Source of the DNA: Aeromicrobium sp.
GTDB taxonomy: Bacteria > Actinomycetota > Coriobacteriia > Anaerosomatales > Anaerosomataceae
DNA length: 49,471 nucleotides
Reading direction: 5' to 3'
Assembly: GCA_015351705.1 (NCBI GenBank)
Contig: JADIIM010000044.1
Coordinates: forward strand, 1 to 49,471
The notes below the pieces were generated by a model. It was not told where the DNA came from, did no database searches, and saw only the letters and a program-made list of their open reading frames with translations. Numbering within the stretch: position 1 is the first letter of the stretch; every line of letters begins with the position of its first letter. A program made the position numbers and the translations under genes. Positions 28,197-36,003 of this stretch are shown piece after piece.

Positions 28197-28996
28197 CGCT
28201 TCTCGGCGAACCCGACGACGACCCAGGTCCCCGAGCGCTGGTCGGTCCGCAGCGTGATGACGCCCAGGCGCTCGGCGTCTTGCAGGAAGTCCGAGAACGA
28301 ACGGTAGCCGTAGCTCGACTCGGAGAACTGGGGCTGCTTGCGGCGCATGGTGTCCTTGACCATCGAGGCCAGCATGACGTCCTTGTTCTCGCGCTGAAGC
28401 GCTTCGACCGACTCCACCAGCAGCTTGATCGCGGGCCGCTTGGCCTTGGGGATGGCCGCGACCGGCACGGCGGGCGCGGCAGGGCCCTTCACGATGTCCT
28501 CGTAGTAGATGAACTCGTCGCAACTCGACGCGAGCAGGTCGCTCGTGGAGTCCTTGATGCCGAGGCCGATGACCGCCTTGCCGTTCTCCTTGAGCTTGGA
28601 GACGAGCGGGGTGAAGTCCGAGTCACCTGAGACGATGACGAAGGTGTCGATGTGGTCCTTCGAGTAGCACAGGTCCATCGCGTCCACACAGAGCTGGATG
28701 TCCGCGTGGTTCTTGCCAGTCTTGCCGCGCTCGGGTATCTCCATCATCTGGATCCCGGCGTCGTGCATGACCTCGCGGTACTGGCTGAATCGGCCCCAGT
28801 CGGCGTAGGCGCGCTTGACGATGACCTTGCCCTTCTCGACGAGGCGCTCGAGCACGAGCTTGATGTCGAAGGTGTCGGTGGTGTTCTTCGCGCGGGACGG
28901 GCGCCCTGAGGGGGTGCGCCCTGACGGGCGTTCGATGCCGAGTGCCAGGTTCTCGAAGTCTACGAGCACGGCAAGGGAGTGTGCTTCGTCGGCCAC
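28193..28996 (-). CDS. NYN-domain RNase-like protein with C-terminal OST-HTH domain
   Basis: About 267 residues. The NYN (PIN-like) domain covers residues 8-155: AVLVDFENLAL gives the first catalytic Asp, and DTFVIVSGDSDFTPLV the others. The C-terminal part (about 185-267; IKLLVESVEALQ to GTWVVVGF) fits the OST-HTH/LOTUS RNA-binding domain. LabA/DUF88 relatives are thought to be RNA nucleases. GTG 28996 gives a start that matches homologues (VADEAHSLAVL) but the GGAAGG is 11 bases away; in-frame GTG 29005, GTG 29032 and TTG 29038 are alternatives. It is coupled by 4 bases to the PLP gene. Confidence 0.85.
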   Translation of the reverse strand: MADEAHSLAVLVDFENLALGIERPSGRTPSGRPSRAKNTTDTFDIKLVLERLVEKGKVIVKRAYADWGRFSQYREVMHDAGIQMMEIPERGKTGKNHADIQLCVDAMDLCYSKDHIDTFVIVSGDSDFTPLVSKLKENGKAVIGLGIKDSTSDLLASSCDEFIYYEDIVKGPAAPAVPVAAIPKAKRPAIKLLVESVEALQRENKDVMLASMVKDTMRRKQPQFSESSYGYRSFSDFLQDAERLGVITLRTDQRSGTWVVVGFAEKR

Positions 28997-29104
28997 GGTG
29001 AGCACGACCTTCCGGTATGGGTGCACGGTCACCGACAATCATGCCACAGGCGGGCGGCGCCCACACAGCCGTTCCCGGGCGAGCGCCTTCGGCGCCCAAC
29101 GCCC

Positions 29105-29132
29105 GTGAGCGGCCCACGTGCGGGCCGCTCAC
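29105..29132 (-). terminator. hairpin terminator of the secreted helical-protein gene
   Basis: GTGAGCGGCCC (29105-29115) pairs perfectly with GGGCCGCTCAC (29122-29132), 28 bases after the stop of the gene at 29161. Confidence 0.7.
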
Positions 29133-29160
29133 CGTTGACGCTCATCTCACAGGGGGGACG

Positions 29161-29712
29161 CTACGGGGTCGCGATGCACGACCCGTCGCACGCGCCGTTC
29201 CCGCCCCGGCCCATCCCGGACCCGCCCATCGCGCCAGCGCGCTTGCCGCCCTGGCCCTTGCCGCCGGAACCGGCCCAGCTCGGCGGGCCGACCTCATCGC
29301 TCGTGGCCCGCTCGCTCAGCCGCTCGGTCATGCGGGCATACGCCGCATCGGCCTGCTCCTGGGTGATCGTGCCGTCGGCGACCTTGGCGTCGAGGACCTC
29401 TTTGCGGACCTCGAGCGCACCATCGACCACCGCGTCGGCCGACACGCCATTGGCCTCGGCGATCTCGGCGATCGAGTCGCCCTCGGCGCGCTGCGCCTTG
29501 ATCTCGTCGACGCTCAGGCTCGTGAGGTCGGCCAGCACGTCGACCAGCCGGGCGCCTGCGTCACGGATGGCATGACCCATCCGGATGCCCGCGCCGAGCA
29601 CCGGCGACGTGGTCTCCGATGCGGTCGCGGCGTACGAGACGCCGAGGCTGCCGAGTACGAGCCCCGCGACCAGACCGGCGCTGATAAGCGCGAGTGACCT
29701 GCTCTTCTTCAT
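29161..29712 (-). CDS. secreted YckD/DUF2680-like helical protein with Gly-rich tail
   Basis: A 183-residue protein with a signal peptide (SLALISAGLVAGLVLGSLGVSYA). The mature part has LADLTSLSVDEIKAQRAEGDSIAEIAEANG and ADGTITQEQADAAYARMTERL, helix pairs common in small exported proteins of Gram-positive bacteria. The C-terminus is Gly/Ala/Lys-rich and ends NGACDGSCIATP with two cysteines. Role unknown. ATG at 29712 has GGAGG eight bases upstream. Its promoter region carries 11-bp-phased TTCACA repeats, suggesting control by an OmpR/PhoB-type response regulator, so this could be an envelope-stress or phosphate-responsive protein. Confidence 0.8.
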   Translation of the reverse strand: MKKSRSLALISAGLVAGLVLGSLGVSYAATASETTSPVLGAGIRMGHAIRDAGARLVDVLADLTSLSVDEIKAQRAEGDSIAEIAEANGVSADAVVDGALEVRKEVLDAKVADGTITQEQADAAYARMTERLSERATSDEVGPPSWAGSGGKGQGGKRAGAMGGSGMGRGGNGACDGSCIATP

Positions 29713-29771
29713 GATTCGCACCTCCGTTCGTGATGTTCCATCAGCTGCCAAGCTCATGCCTGACACTGTGG

Positions 29772-29825
29772 AGTATGGGCACCGCGTGTGAAGGACCTGT
29801 GAACGCCGGGCGCGGCTCCTGTGAA
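29772..29825 (-). promoter_or_regulatory. promoter with 11-bp-phased TTCACA direct repeats (PHO-box-like)
   Basis: On the minus strand TTCACA occurs at 29825-29820, 29803-29798 and 29792-29787, that is at offsets 0, 22 and 33 (multiples of 11). The last repeat ends 9 bases before a CATACT -10 (29772-29777), so the repeats cover the -35 region, the position used by PhoB/OmpR-family activators. PHO boxes in actinobacteria use GTTCACC-like 11-bp units. Confidence 0.6.
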
Positions 29826-29882
29826 TCCCGTGCGGCACCCGGCGAAGGGGCCGACCTCACGCTCGCCCTGCGGCGTGCGTCA

Positions 29883-29898
29883 TTTCGGCGCGCCGAAA
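29883..29898. promoter_or_regulatory. perfect 16-bp palindrome in the divergent intergenic region
   Basis: TTTCGGCG followed directly by its complement CGCCGAAA, in the 29713-30032 gap between divergent genes and about 135 bases before the GTPase ATG. It could be a dimeric-repressor site. A 10-base direct repeat GATACGCTGG (29906-29915 and 29942-29951) lies just after it. Confidence 0.4.
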
Positions 29899-30032
29899 GG
29901 GAATGGATACGCTGGACGTCGTGACGGCGTACCGGTGCTGCGATACGCTGGTCACCAGCAGCCCGCCCGTCGCGCTCGCGACGCCCGAACTGCATACCTG
30001 GTGTCCTGTTCCGCATACCGAGAGGAGCCGGA

Positions 30033-31370
30033 ATGGCTGAGCGGCGGATCGTGATCATGGGCGCGGCCGGACGTGACTTCCACGACTTCCTGACGCGCTA
30101 TCGCGACGACGAGGACGTGCGGGTGGTGGCGTTCACCGCAACGCAGATCCCCGGCATCGACTCGCGGACCTTCCCCGCCGATCTCGCCGGTCCCCGCTAC
30201 CCCCACGGCATCCCGATCGTGGCCGAGTCGGACCTGCTCGATCTCATCGCCACCGAGCGCATCGACGAGGTGGTGTTCGCCTACAGCGACGTCAGCCACG
30301 AGTACGTCATGCACCACGCCCAGGCGGTGATCGCGGCCGGCGCGGACTTCACCCTGCTCGGCGCCGAACCGACGATGATCGCCTCGGCCAAGCCGGTGAT
30401 CTCCGTGTGCGCGGTGAGGACCGGCGTGGGCAAGAGCGGTATCAGTCGGCATCTGTTCAAGCTGTTCCGGGAGCGGGGCATCCATGCGGTGGACATACGC
30501 CACCCGATGCCGTACCGCGACCTGCTGGCGATGCGCGTGGAGCGCTACGCGTCACTCGAGGACCTCGACGCGCTCGGCTGCACGATCGAGGAGCGCGAGG
30601 AGTACGAGCCGCTGATCGCCGAAGGCGCCGTGGTGATGGCCGGCGTGGACTACGAGGCGATCCTGCGCGAGGCCGAGAAGGAGGCCGACGTCGTGGTGTG
30701 GGACGGCGGCAACAACGACCTGCCGTTCTTCAAGTCCGACCTCGAGATCGTGGCGCTCGACCCCCACCGCGCCGGGCACGAGCGTGCCTACCACCCGGGC
30801 GAGGCGAACTTCCTGCGGGCCGATGTTCTCGTCATCAACAAGGTGGACAGCGCGGATGCCGACTCGCTCGCACAGGTGCGCGAAGCGGCCGCACGCTACA
30901 ACCCTCATGCCGAGGTGATCGAGACGTCCTCGGCGATCGATGTGGACGACCCGGCGGCGCTTGCGGGCAAGCGCGTGCTCGTCATCGAGGACGGCCCCAC
31001 CGTCACGCATGGCGGCATGCCCTACGGGGCCGGTGCGCTCGCCGCACGGGCCGCGGGCGCCGGGGAGCTCGTCGACCCGCGTCCGTTCGCGGTGGGAAGC
31101 ATCCTCGACACGCTCGCGGCCTACCCGCACCTGACCGAGGTGCTGCCCGCGATGGGCTACTCCCCCGCGCAACTGGCGGACCTGGAGGCCACCGTGCAGG
31201 CGGCCGACGCGGACGTCGTCCTCGTAGCGACGCCGGTGGACCTCTCGCGACTGGTGGACCTCGGCAAGCCGGCGGTTCGCGCCACCTACCACATCGAGGA
31301 CCGGGACGGCGGCCGTACGTTGGCAGACGTCGTCGACGAGTTCATCGAGCGGCACGCCCTGGCGCGTTAG
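30033..31370 (+). CDS. COG2403 GTPase, cyclic 2,3-diphosphoglycerate synthetase-like
   Basis: A 445-residue protein. The N-terminal part (RRIVIMGAAGRDFHDFLTRY) is Rossmann-like; a P-loop VRTGVGKSGISRHL follows near residue 130. WDGGNNDLPFFKSDLEIVALDP and ADVLVINKVDSAD look like GTPase switch and NKxD motifs. This family is related to the cyclic 2,3-diphosphoglycerate synthetase of methanogens, but most bacterial members are uncharacterised. ATG at 30033 has AGAGGAG upstream. It stands alone, diverging from the secreted protein gene and converging on the hydrolase. Confidence 0.85.
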   Translation: MAERRIVIMGAAGRDFHDFLTRYRDDEDVRVVAFTATQIPGIDSRTFPADLAGPRYPHGIPIVAESDLLDLIATERIDEVVFAYSDVSHEYVMHHAQAVIAAGADFTLLGAEPTMIASAKPVISVCAVRTGVGKSGISRHLFKLFRERGIHAVDIRHPMPYRDLLAMRVERYASLEDLDALGCTIEEREEYEPLIAEGAVVMAGVDYEAILREAEKEADVVVWDGGNNDLPFFKSDLEIVALDPHRAGHERAYHPGEANFLRADVLVINKVDSADADSLAQVREAAARYNPHAEVIETSSAIDVDDPAALAGKRVLVIEDGPTVTHGGMPYGAGALAARAAGAGELVDPRPFAVGSILDTLAAYPHLTEVLPAMGYSPAQLADLEATVQAADADVVLVATPVDLSRLVDLGKPAVRATYHIEDRDGGRTLADVVDEFIERHALAR

Positions 31371-31380
31371 GCGACCTGAC

Positions 31381-31412
31381 AGGCAGCGCCCGGCGTCACC
31401 CGCGCGCTGCCT
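31381..31412. terminator. hairpin between converging GTPase and hydrolase genes
   Basis: AGGCAGCGC (31381-31389) and GCGCTGCCT (31404-31412) form a 9-bp stem with a 14-base loop; it overlaps the 3' end of the hydrolase gene. Confidence 0.5.
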
Positions 31413-32262
31413 CGGCAAGCCAGTCGAGCATCACGCCGGTGAGCGGAGATGTGCCGAAGAACAGCCGCGTCATGTCCGAATGATGCGCGCGCGGGTCGGC
31501 CACGAACGTGGCGTGCTCGCCCTCGCTCCCGTTGGCGCGCATGACGAACGAGGCCGCCGCCTCGGAGGGCACGAGCGGGTCCCGCGACCCATGTAGGCAC
31601 AAGGTGGGGATGCGCGGGCCGCCGTGCGCGAAGCGCGCGGGGTCGGCCTCGGCCCAGCCGCCCGGCCGGCCCATGAGTCCCTCCACCAGCGGGCACGCCT
31701 CACGGTGCGGGCACATGACGTCGAAGTCGAGCGGCCCGCTGACCGCTAGCAGGCCGGCGATGTCCAACGTGCCGAGGCCGGCCGCCTCACGTGACTCCAC
31801 ATCGAACGCCGCGAGCGCGGCAAGATGGGCGCCGGCGGACTGGCCGGCGAGCAGAACGCGCCCGGGCAGACCGTTGGCAGCACCATACTCGAGTGCTGCG
31901 GCGATCCCGGCGAGCACGTCGTCGCGCTGCGCGGGGAATCGCGCGCTGGGAACGAGGCGATAGCCGAGGAGCGCCGTCGGGTAGCCGGCGCGGGCGAAGA
32001 AGCGGCCGATCGCGCGGAAGTCCTCCGGCGAGCCGTGGCGCCAACCTCCTCCGTGCATGAAGCACACGAGTGCCGGAGCAGGAGAGTGAGCGGGCTCCAG
32101 CCGAGCGGGTCGCACCATCAACACGCGCTGGCGCGGGTCGCTCCCCCACGGGAGCGTCTCCTCGAGCAGACCGTCCGGACGGCCGCCACCGCGGAGCCGG
32201 AGCCCTACGAACAACCGCGGCCATGAGAGCCGCTCGGCGACCTCCCACGACCGGCGTGTCAT
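31396..32262 (-). CDS. alpha/beta hydrolase (carboxylesterase-like)
   Basis: A 288-residue protein with the HGGGW oxyanion-hole motif near residue 70, the nucleophile elbow AGQSAGAHLA near residue 145, an Asp in HGSRDPLVPSEA and His in AHHSDMTR, together a BD-FAE/Aes-type catalytic triad. It likely hydrolyses small esters in the cytosol. ATG at 32262 has GAGGGG eight bases upstream, and lies 5 bases after the DegV stop, so the two genes form an operon. Confidence 0.85.
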   Translation of the reverse strand: MTRRSWEVAERLSWPRLFVGLRLRGGGRPDGLLEETLPWGSDPRQRVLMVRPARLEPAHSPAPALVCFMHGGGWRHGSPEDFRAIGRFFARAGYPTALLGYRLVPSARFPAQRDDVLAGIAAALEYGAANGLPGRVLLAGQSAGAHLAALAAFDVESREAAGLGTLDIAGLLAVSGPLDFDVMCPHREACPLVEGLMGRPGGWAEADPARFAHGGPRIPTLCLHGSRDPLVPSEAAASFVMRANGSEGEHATFVADPRAHHSDMTRLFFGTSPLTGVMLDWLAEAARG

Positions 32263-32267
32263 CTGCG

Positions 32268-33137
32268 CTACCCCTCGCCCCAGAACGAGACCGCGAGCAT
32301 CCCCGGACCGGTGTGTGTGCCGATCACCGGCCCGACCGGCATCGTGATGACCTCGTCTACACCGGCACGCTCCGCGAGCATGCCTGCGAGCCTCCGCGCG
32401 TCCTCGGCGCAGTCGCCGTGGCCGACGGCGACCGTGCCCCACTCACCGTCGGCGGCGTGCTGGGCGACGATGTCGGCAAGCGCGCGCATCGACTTCGCAC
32501 GGCCGCGGAGCCGCCGGGCCACCTCGAGCCGGCCATCAGCCGTGACCTGGAGGAGCGGCTTCACGTCGAGCAGCGTGCCTGCCGCGGCCGCCGTGCCGGA
32601 AAGCCGCCCGCCGCGCACGAGGGTGTCGAGGTCGTCGATGATGAACCAGCCGTGAAGCCGCGGGCGGGCGCGCTCGACCCACGCCTCAAGGTCGGCGAGC
32701 GCCATGCCGTCCTGCCAGCGCCGCGCCGCCTCGTAGACGAGCAGTCCCTCGGCGATCGACGCCGCCCTGGTGTCCACGATGCGGATCTCCGCGTCGGGGA
32801 ACTCGGTGAGCACTTCTTCGCGCGCCGTCCACGCGATGTCGAACGTCCCCGAGAGCGCCGAGGAGAACCCGAGGTACATCAGGGGCGTCCCGGCCTGCGC
32901 GTGCGTCCGGAACGTGTCGAGGAAGACGTGACGGGGCACCTGCATCGTGGTGGGATGCTCGCCCGCGCGCATCGCGTCGTAGAACTCGGCGTGGCTCATC
33001 GTGCGACCGAAGTCGTCGAGATGCTCCGTGCCGTCGATCGCGTAGGGGAAGTTCACGACCGTCACACCAAGCCCGTCGACGAGGTCGGCGGGCAGGTCGG
33101 AGCAGGTGTCGATCATCAAGACGCTGGTGTCAGCCAC
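32268..33137 (-). CDS. DegV family fatty-acid-binding protein, first copy
   Basis: A 289-residue protein of the DegV fold: DTCSDLPADLVDGLGVTVVNF at the start, SSALSGTFDIAW and ITMPVGPVIGTHTGPGMLAV at the end. DegV/FakB proteins bind a fatty acid and present it to FakA kinase for phosphorylation before entry into phospholipid synthesis; no fakA is visible here. GTG 33137 follows AGGAG. It lies between a second DegV and an esterase, a grouping that suggests lipid handling. Confidence 0.92.
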   Translation of the reverse strand: MADTSVLMIDTCSDLPADLVDGLGVTVVNFPYAIDGTEHLDDFGRTMSHAEFYDAMRAGEHPTTMQVPRHVFLDTFRTHAQAGTPLMYLGFSSALSGTFDIAWTAREEVLTEFPDAEIRIVDTRAASIAEGLLVYEAARRWQDGMALADLEAWVERARPRLHGWFIIDDLDTLVRGGRLSGTAAAAGTLLDVKPLLQVTADGRLEVARRLRGRAKSMRALADIVAQHAADGEWGTVAVGHGDCAEDARRLAGMLAERAGVDEVITMPVGPVIGTHTGPGMLAVSFWGEG

Positions 33138-33154
33138 GCGCGGGTCTCCTCGGC

Positions 33155-34027
33155 TCAGCCGGACTTCCTCATCGGTTCGTTCGTATGATAGACCAGCGCG
33201 ACGGCCCCGGGGCCCACATGCGCGCCGATCGCCGGGCCGATCGGGCAGATGCCCACGTTGCGGCCGGCCACCTCAGACGCGCGCACAGCCAGCGCGCGGC
33301 CCGCGTCCTCGTCATGGATGTGGTGCACGATCGCGTCCGCGAGCCCGCCCTTCTCGGCGATGTCACGGGCAAAGGCGTCCAGGATCGTCTGGATCGCCTT
33401 GGGCTTGGTGCGCACCTTGCCGAAGACGTCGGTCTGCCCGTCCACCACGGTGAGGATGGGCTTGATCTGCAGCAGGCTGCCGATGAGCGCCGAGGCGCCG
33501 CCGATGCGGCCCCCCCGGCGCAGGTACTCGAGCGTCTCAGGCACAAACAGGAAGCGGGTACGCTCGATCGTGGTATGCGCGGCGGCGACCACATCCGAGA
33601 GCGCCTGGCCGGCCGCCGCAGCCCGAGCGGCGGCGAGCGCGGCGAACCCGAGCTCCATCGAGTTGCTCTTGCCGTCCACCACCTCGATGCGTGCGTCAGG
33701 GTGGCGCTCGAGCACCATGTCGCGCGCAAGCAGCGCGGTGGAGTACGTGCCGCTCATCTTCTCCGAGATGAAGACGCCGGCCACCTCGTGGCCCGCCGCG
33801 ACGCGCTCGTCCATGAGGTCCACCATGTCCTGCACGGCCGGCTGTGAGGTCGTCGGCATCGCGCTCGACGCCGCCAGCGCCGAGTAGAACGGCTCGTAGT
33901 CCTCGGCGTCATCCGGGTAGACCACGCCGTCGAGCAGTGACGAGAGCCCCGCAACGCCCAGGTCCAGCTCGGCACGCAGCTCGCGCGGCACGTACGACGT
34001 GCTGTCGGTGATCACCTTGACGGCCAC
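33155..34027 (-). CDS. DegV family fatty-acid-binding protein, second copy
   Basis: A 290-residue protein with VITDSTSYVPRELRAELDLGV, SEKMSGTYSTALLARDM, LRRGGRIGGASALIG and CPIGPAIGAHVGPGAVALVYH. It is a diverged paralogue of the next gene, 17 bases away, with a more typical DegV start (DSTSYVP). The two likely bind different acyl chains. GTG 34027 follows AGGAG with 6-base spacing. Confidence 0.93.
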   Translation of the reverse strand: MAVKVITDSTSYVPRELRAELDLGVAGLSSLLDGVVYPDDAEDYEPFYSALAASSAMPTTSQPAVQDMVDLMDERVAAGHEVAGVFISEKMSGTYSTALLARDMVLERHPDARIEVVDGKSNSMELGFAALAAARAAAAGQALSDVVAAAHTTIERTRFLFVPETLEYLRRGGRIGGASALIGSLLQIKPILTVVDGQTDVFGKVRTKPKAIQTILDAFARDIAEKGGLADAIVHHIHDEDAGRALAVRASEVAGRNVGICPIGPAIGAHVGPGAVALVYHTNEPMRKSG

Positions 34028-34058
34028 AGATGGCTCCTAACCCGGGGCACGCGCCCCG

Positions 34059-36002
34059 CTACTCGGACTTCTTCACGCCGTCGAGCTTGAACAGGAAGCT
34101 CAGGTGCCCCTCGGCCCCGTCAGGCAGGCCGAGGAAGCTCGTGTACGCGTCAGCCGCGGCAGACATCGCCTCAGTGAGTGCTTCCCCCTTACGGATGTCG
34201 TCCACCCCTCCGCCGAGGCCGGAGCCGATCTGCGAGAGCGCGCCCGCCGTCGTGGAGATGCCCGGCAGGTGCTGTCCGCGCACCTGCCCGCCGCGCCCGA
34301 GCGCGCTGAGGGCGGCCGAGAGCTCTTCCATCATCGCCGGGATCTCGGCGAGCATCGCGAGGTCTTCCGCCGAGCCGGCCAGCCCCGCCCCAGCCTGCCC
34401 GAGACCGTCGGCCACGCCGGTCAGCCCATCGCGCGTGGTCCCGAGACCGGGCACCGTCTGGCCGCCCACCGACCCACCGTCACGCAGCACGATGAGCGCC
34501 GCCTTGAGCTGCTCGAAGGCCGCCGGGACGCCGGCCAGGGCGCCGGACTGCGCCTCGAGAGCCGCGAGGCCGTCGGCAAGCGCATCCATGCCGTCGGCTA
34601 CCTCGGCGAGCTGGTCGCGCGTGTACTTCAGCCCGGGCATCGCCGGCTGCGGTCCCGGACCGTCCGGGTCTCCGCCGTCGATCAGCACGCCGAGCAGGTG
34701 GTCCTGGGCGCCGAGCCCGGTCGCGAGCGTCTGGAAGTCGGGTGCCGCCGGTGCGAGCGTCGCATCGGCGCTGTAGGTCGCCGCAAAGCCCGCCGCCTGC
34801 GCGAGCAGCCCCGCGTTGGACGCCCTGATCCCCTCGGCGAGCGCGATCTGCCCGTCGAGCAGCGTGACCAGTCCCGCCGTGCCGGTGGCAAGATCGCTGG
34901 CCGCCACCCGCATCTGGCCGATCGCGCTGGTGAGCTCGCCGAGCGAGTCGAACGCGCCAGTGTCGATGCCGGAGATCACGCCATCGAGATAGGCATACTG
35001 CCCGGCCGAGAGCGCCGCGAGGCCCTCGGCGCCCGCGCCGAGGTCGCCGAGGCCGGACTGCAGCGACGCGAGCCCTTCCGCCGCGCCATCGGCGGCGGAC
35101 AGGTCGTAGTCGTCGATACCTTCGGTGATGCCGTCGATCACCTGCAGGTGGCCCTCGGACAGACGGCGCAGGTCGAGCAGCCCGTCGCGGAGCTCGAGCA
35201 AGTCGTCGGCCACGGAGAAGTCCGGGGAGGCGGGCAGTTTGGGGAACGCCGAGACGATCAGCGGCGCGAGCTCGATGTCGCGCGCGTCCATCTCAAGCGA
35301 CGCCTCGGCCACCGGCGAGGGCACCATCGGGATCGCGTAGGTGAGCGTGTTGCCGGTGATGGCGAGCTGGGCGCTCTCCGGCGCCACGATGCCGGTCATG
35401 CGCGTGCCGTCGATCTCGAACTGCGGGATGCACAGCATCGGCACGGTGTACGTGACCTCGGCGGACGCCTCACCACCCAGGCTGTCGGCGTAGGTGACGG
35501 TCTCACTCCGCTCCAGCAGGTTGGTGATCGCGATATCGATGCGGAGCCGCCCGCTCTTGCCCGCCAGCGCGTCCGGCGCCACCTCCTCACCGTCGAGGAA
35601 GTACGCGAGTTCGACCTCAAGCGGCAGGGCCGCGTCGGTCTCGGCGCGGTAGAAGAAGTCGCCGTTGCCGTCGACCGTCACGTCGGCGCTGACCGCGTCA
35701 CCTGCGAGCGTGGGCGAGAAGCCCTCCGAGAGCGACTCGATCGTGCTCACGCCCGGCGCGGGGTCGACTATCTTGAACGTCCCGATGCCCTGCACCTGCA
35801 GCCAGTCGACCACCACGGTCGTGCGCGGCGCGCCGGTGGCATCGGCGATCACGTAGACCGTCTCGTTGTCGACGATCGCGTCCGGCGTGCCGGGCGCGGG
35901 CGCCGAGGACGCCGCGGTAGCCGAGATCATCCCGAGTACGGTGATGGCCGAGACCACCGCCATGCGCCGGGCGATACGAACGGAGCGGAGCGGTCGTGCC
36001 AT
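34059..36002 (-). CDS. secreted heptad-repeat protein (YhgE/Pip-like ectodomain)
   Basis: A 647-residue protein with an N-terminal signal or anchor (MAVVSAITVLGMISATAASSA), a beta-rich region (about 40-270), then a long low-complexity helical region with GL-x-x-L-x-x-G spaced repeats (LRDGLLDLRRLSEGHLQVIDGI; GLASLQSGLGDLGAGAEGLAAL; DQLAEVADGMDALADGLAALE) as in YhgE/Pip proteins. It lacks the C-terminal membrane helices of those proteins, so it is probably fully exported. It follows the MMPL gene (ATG 36002 is 1 base after the MMPL stop) and probably forms a complex with it. AAGGG is eight bases before the ATG; GTG 36011 is an alternative. Confidence 0.75.
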   Translation of the reverse strand: MARPLRSVRIARRMAVVSAITVLGMISATAASSAPAPGTPDAIVDNETVYVIADATGAPRTTVVVDWLQVQGIGTFKIVDPAPGVSTIESLSEGFSPTLAGDAVSADVTVDGNGDFFYRAETDAALPLEVELAYFLDGEEVAPDALAGKSGRLRIDIAITNLLERSETVTYADSLGGEASAEVTYTVPMLCIPQFEIDGTRMTGIVAPESAQLAITGNTLTYAIPMVPSPVAEASLEMDARDIELAPLIVSAFPKLPASPDFSVADDLLELRDGLLDLRRLSEGHLQVIDGITEGIDDYDLSAADGAAEGLASLQSGLGDLGAGAEGLAALSAGQYAYLDGVISGIDTGAFDSLGELTSAIGQMRVAASDLATGTAGLVTLLDGQIALAEGIRASNAGLLAQAAGFAATYSADATLAPAAPDFQTLATGLGAQDHLLGVLIDGGDPDGPGPQPAMPGLKYTRDQLAEVADGMDALADGLAALEAQSGALAGVPAAFEQLKAALIVLRDGGSVGGQTVPGLGTTRDGLTGVADGLGQAGAGLAGSAEDLAMLAEIPAMMEELSAALSALGRGGQVRGQHLPGISTTAGALSQIGSGLGGGVDDIRKGEALTEAMSAAADAYTSFLGLPDGAEGHLSFLFKLDGVKKSE

Positions 36003-36003
36003 G

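Noticed and set aside
29906-29951. GATACGCTGG direct repeat, 36 bases apart
   Set aside because: A 10-base repeat in a GC-rich spacer without promoter alignment; kept only as a note within the palindrome entry.
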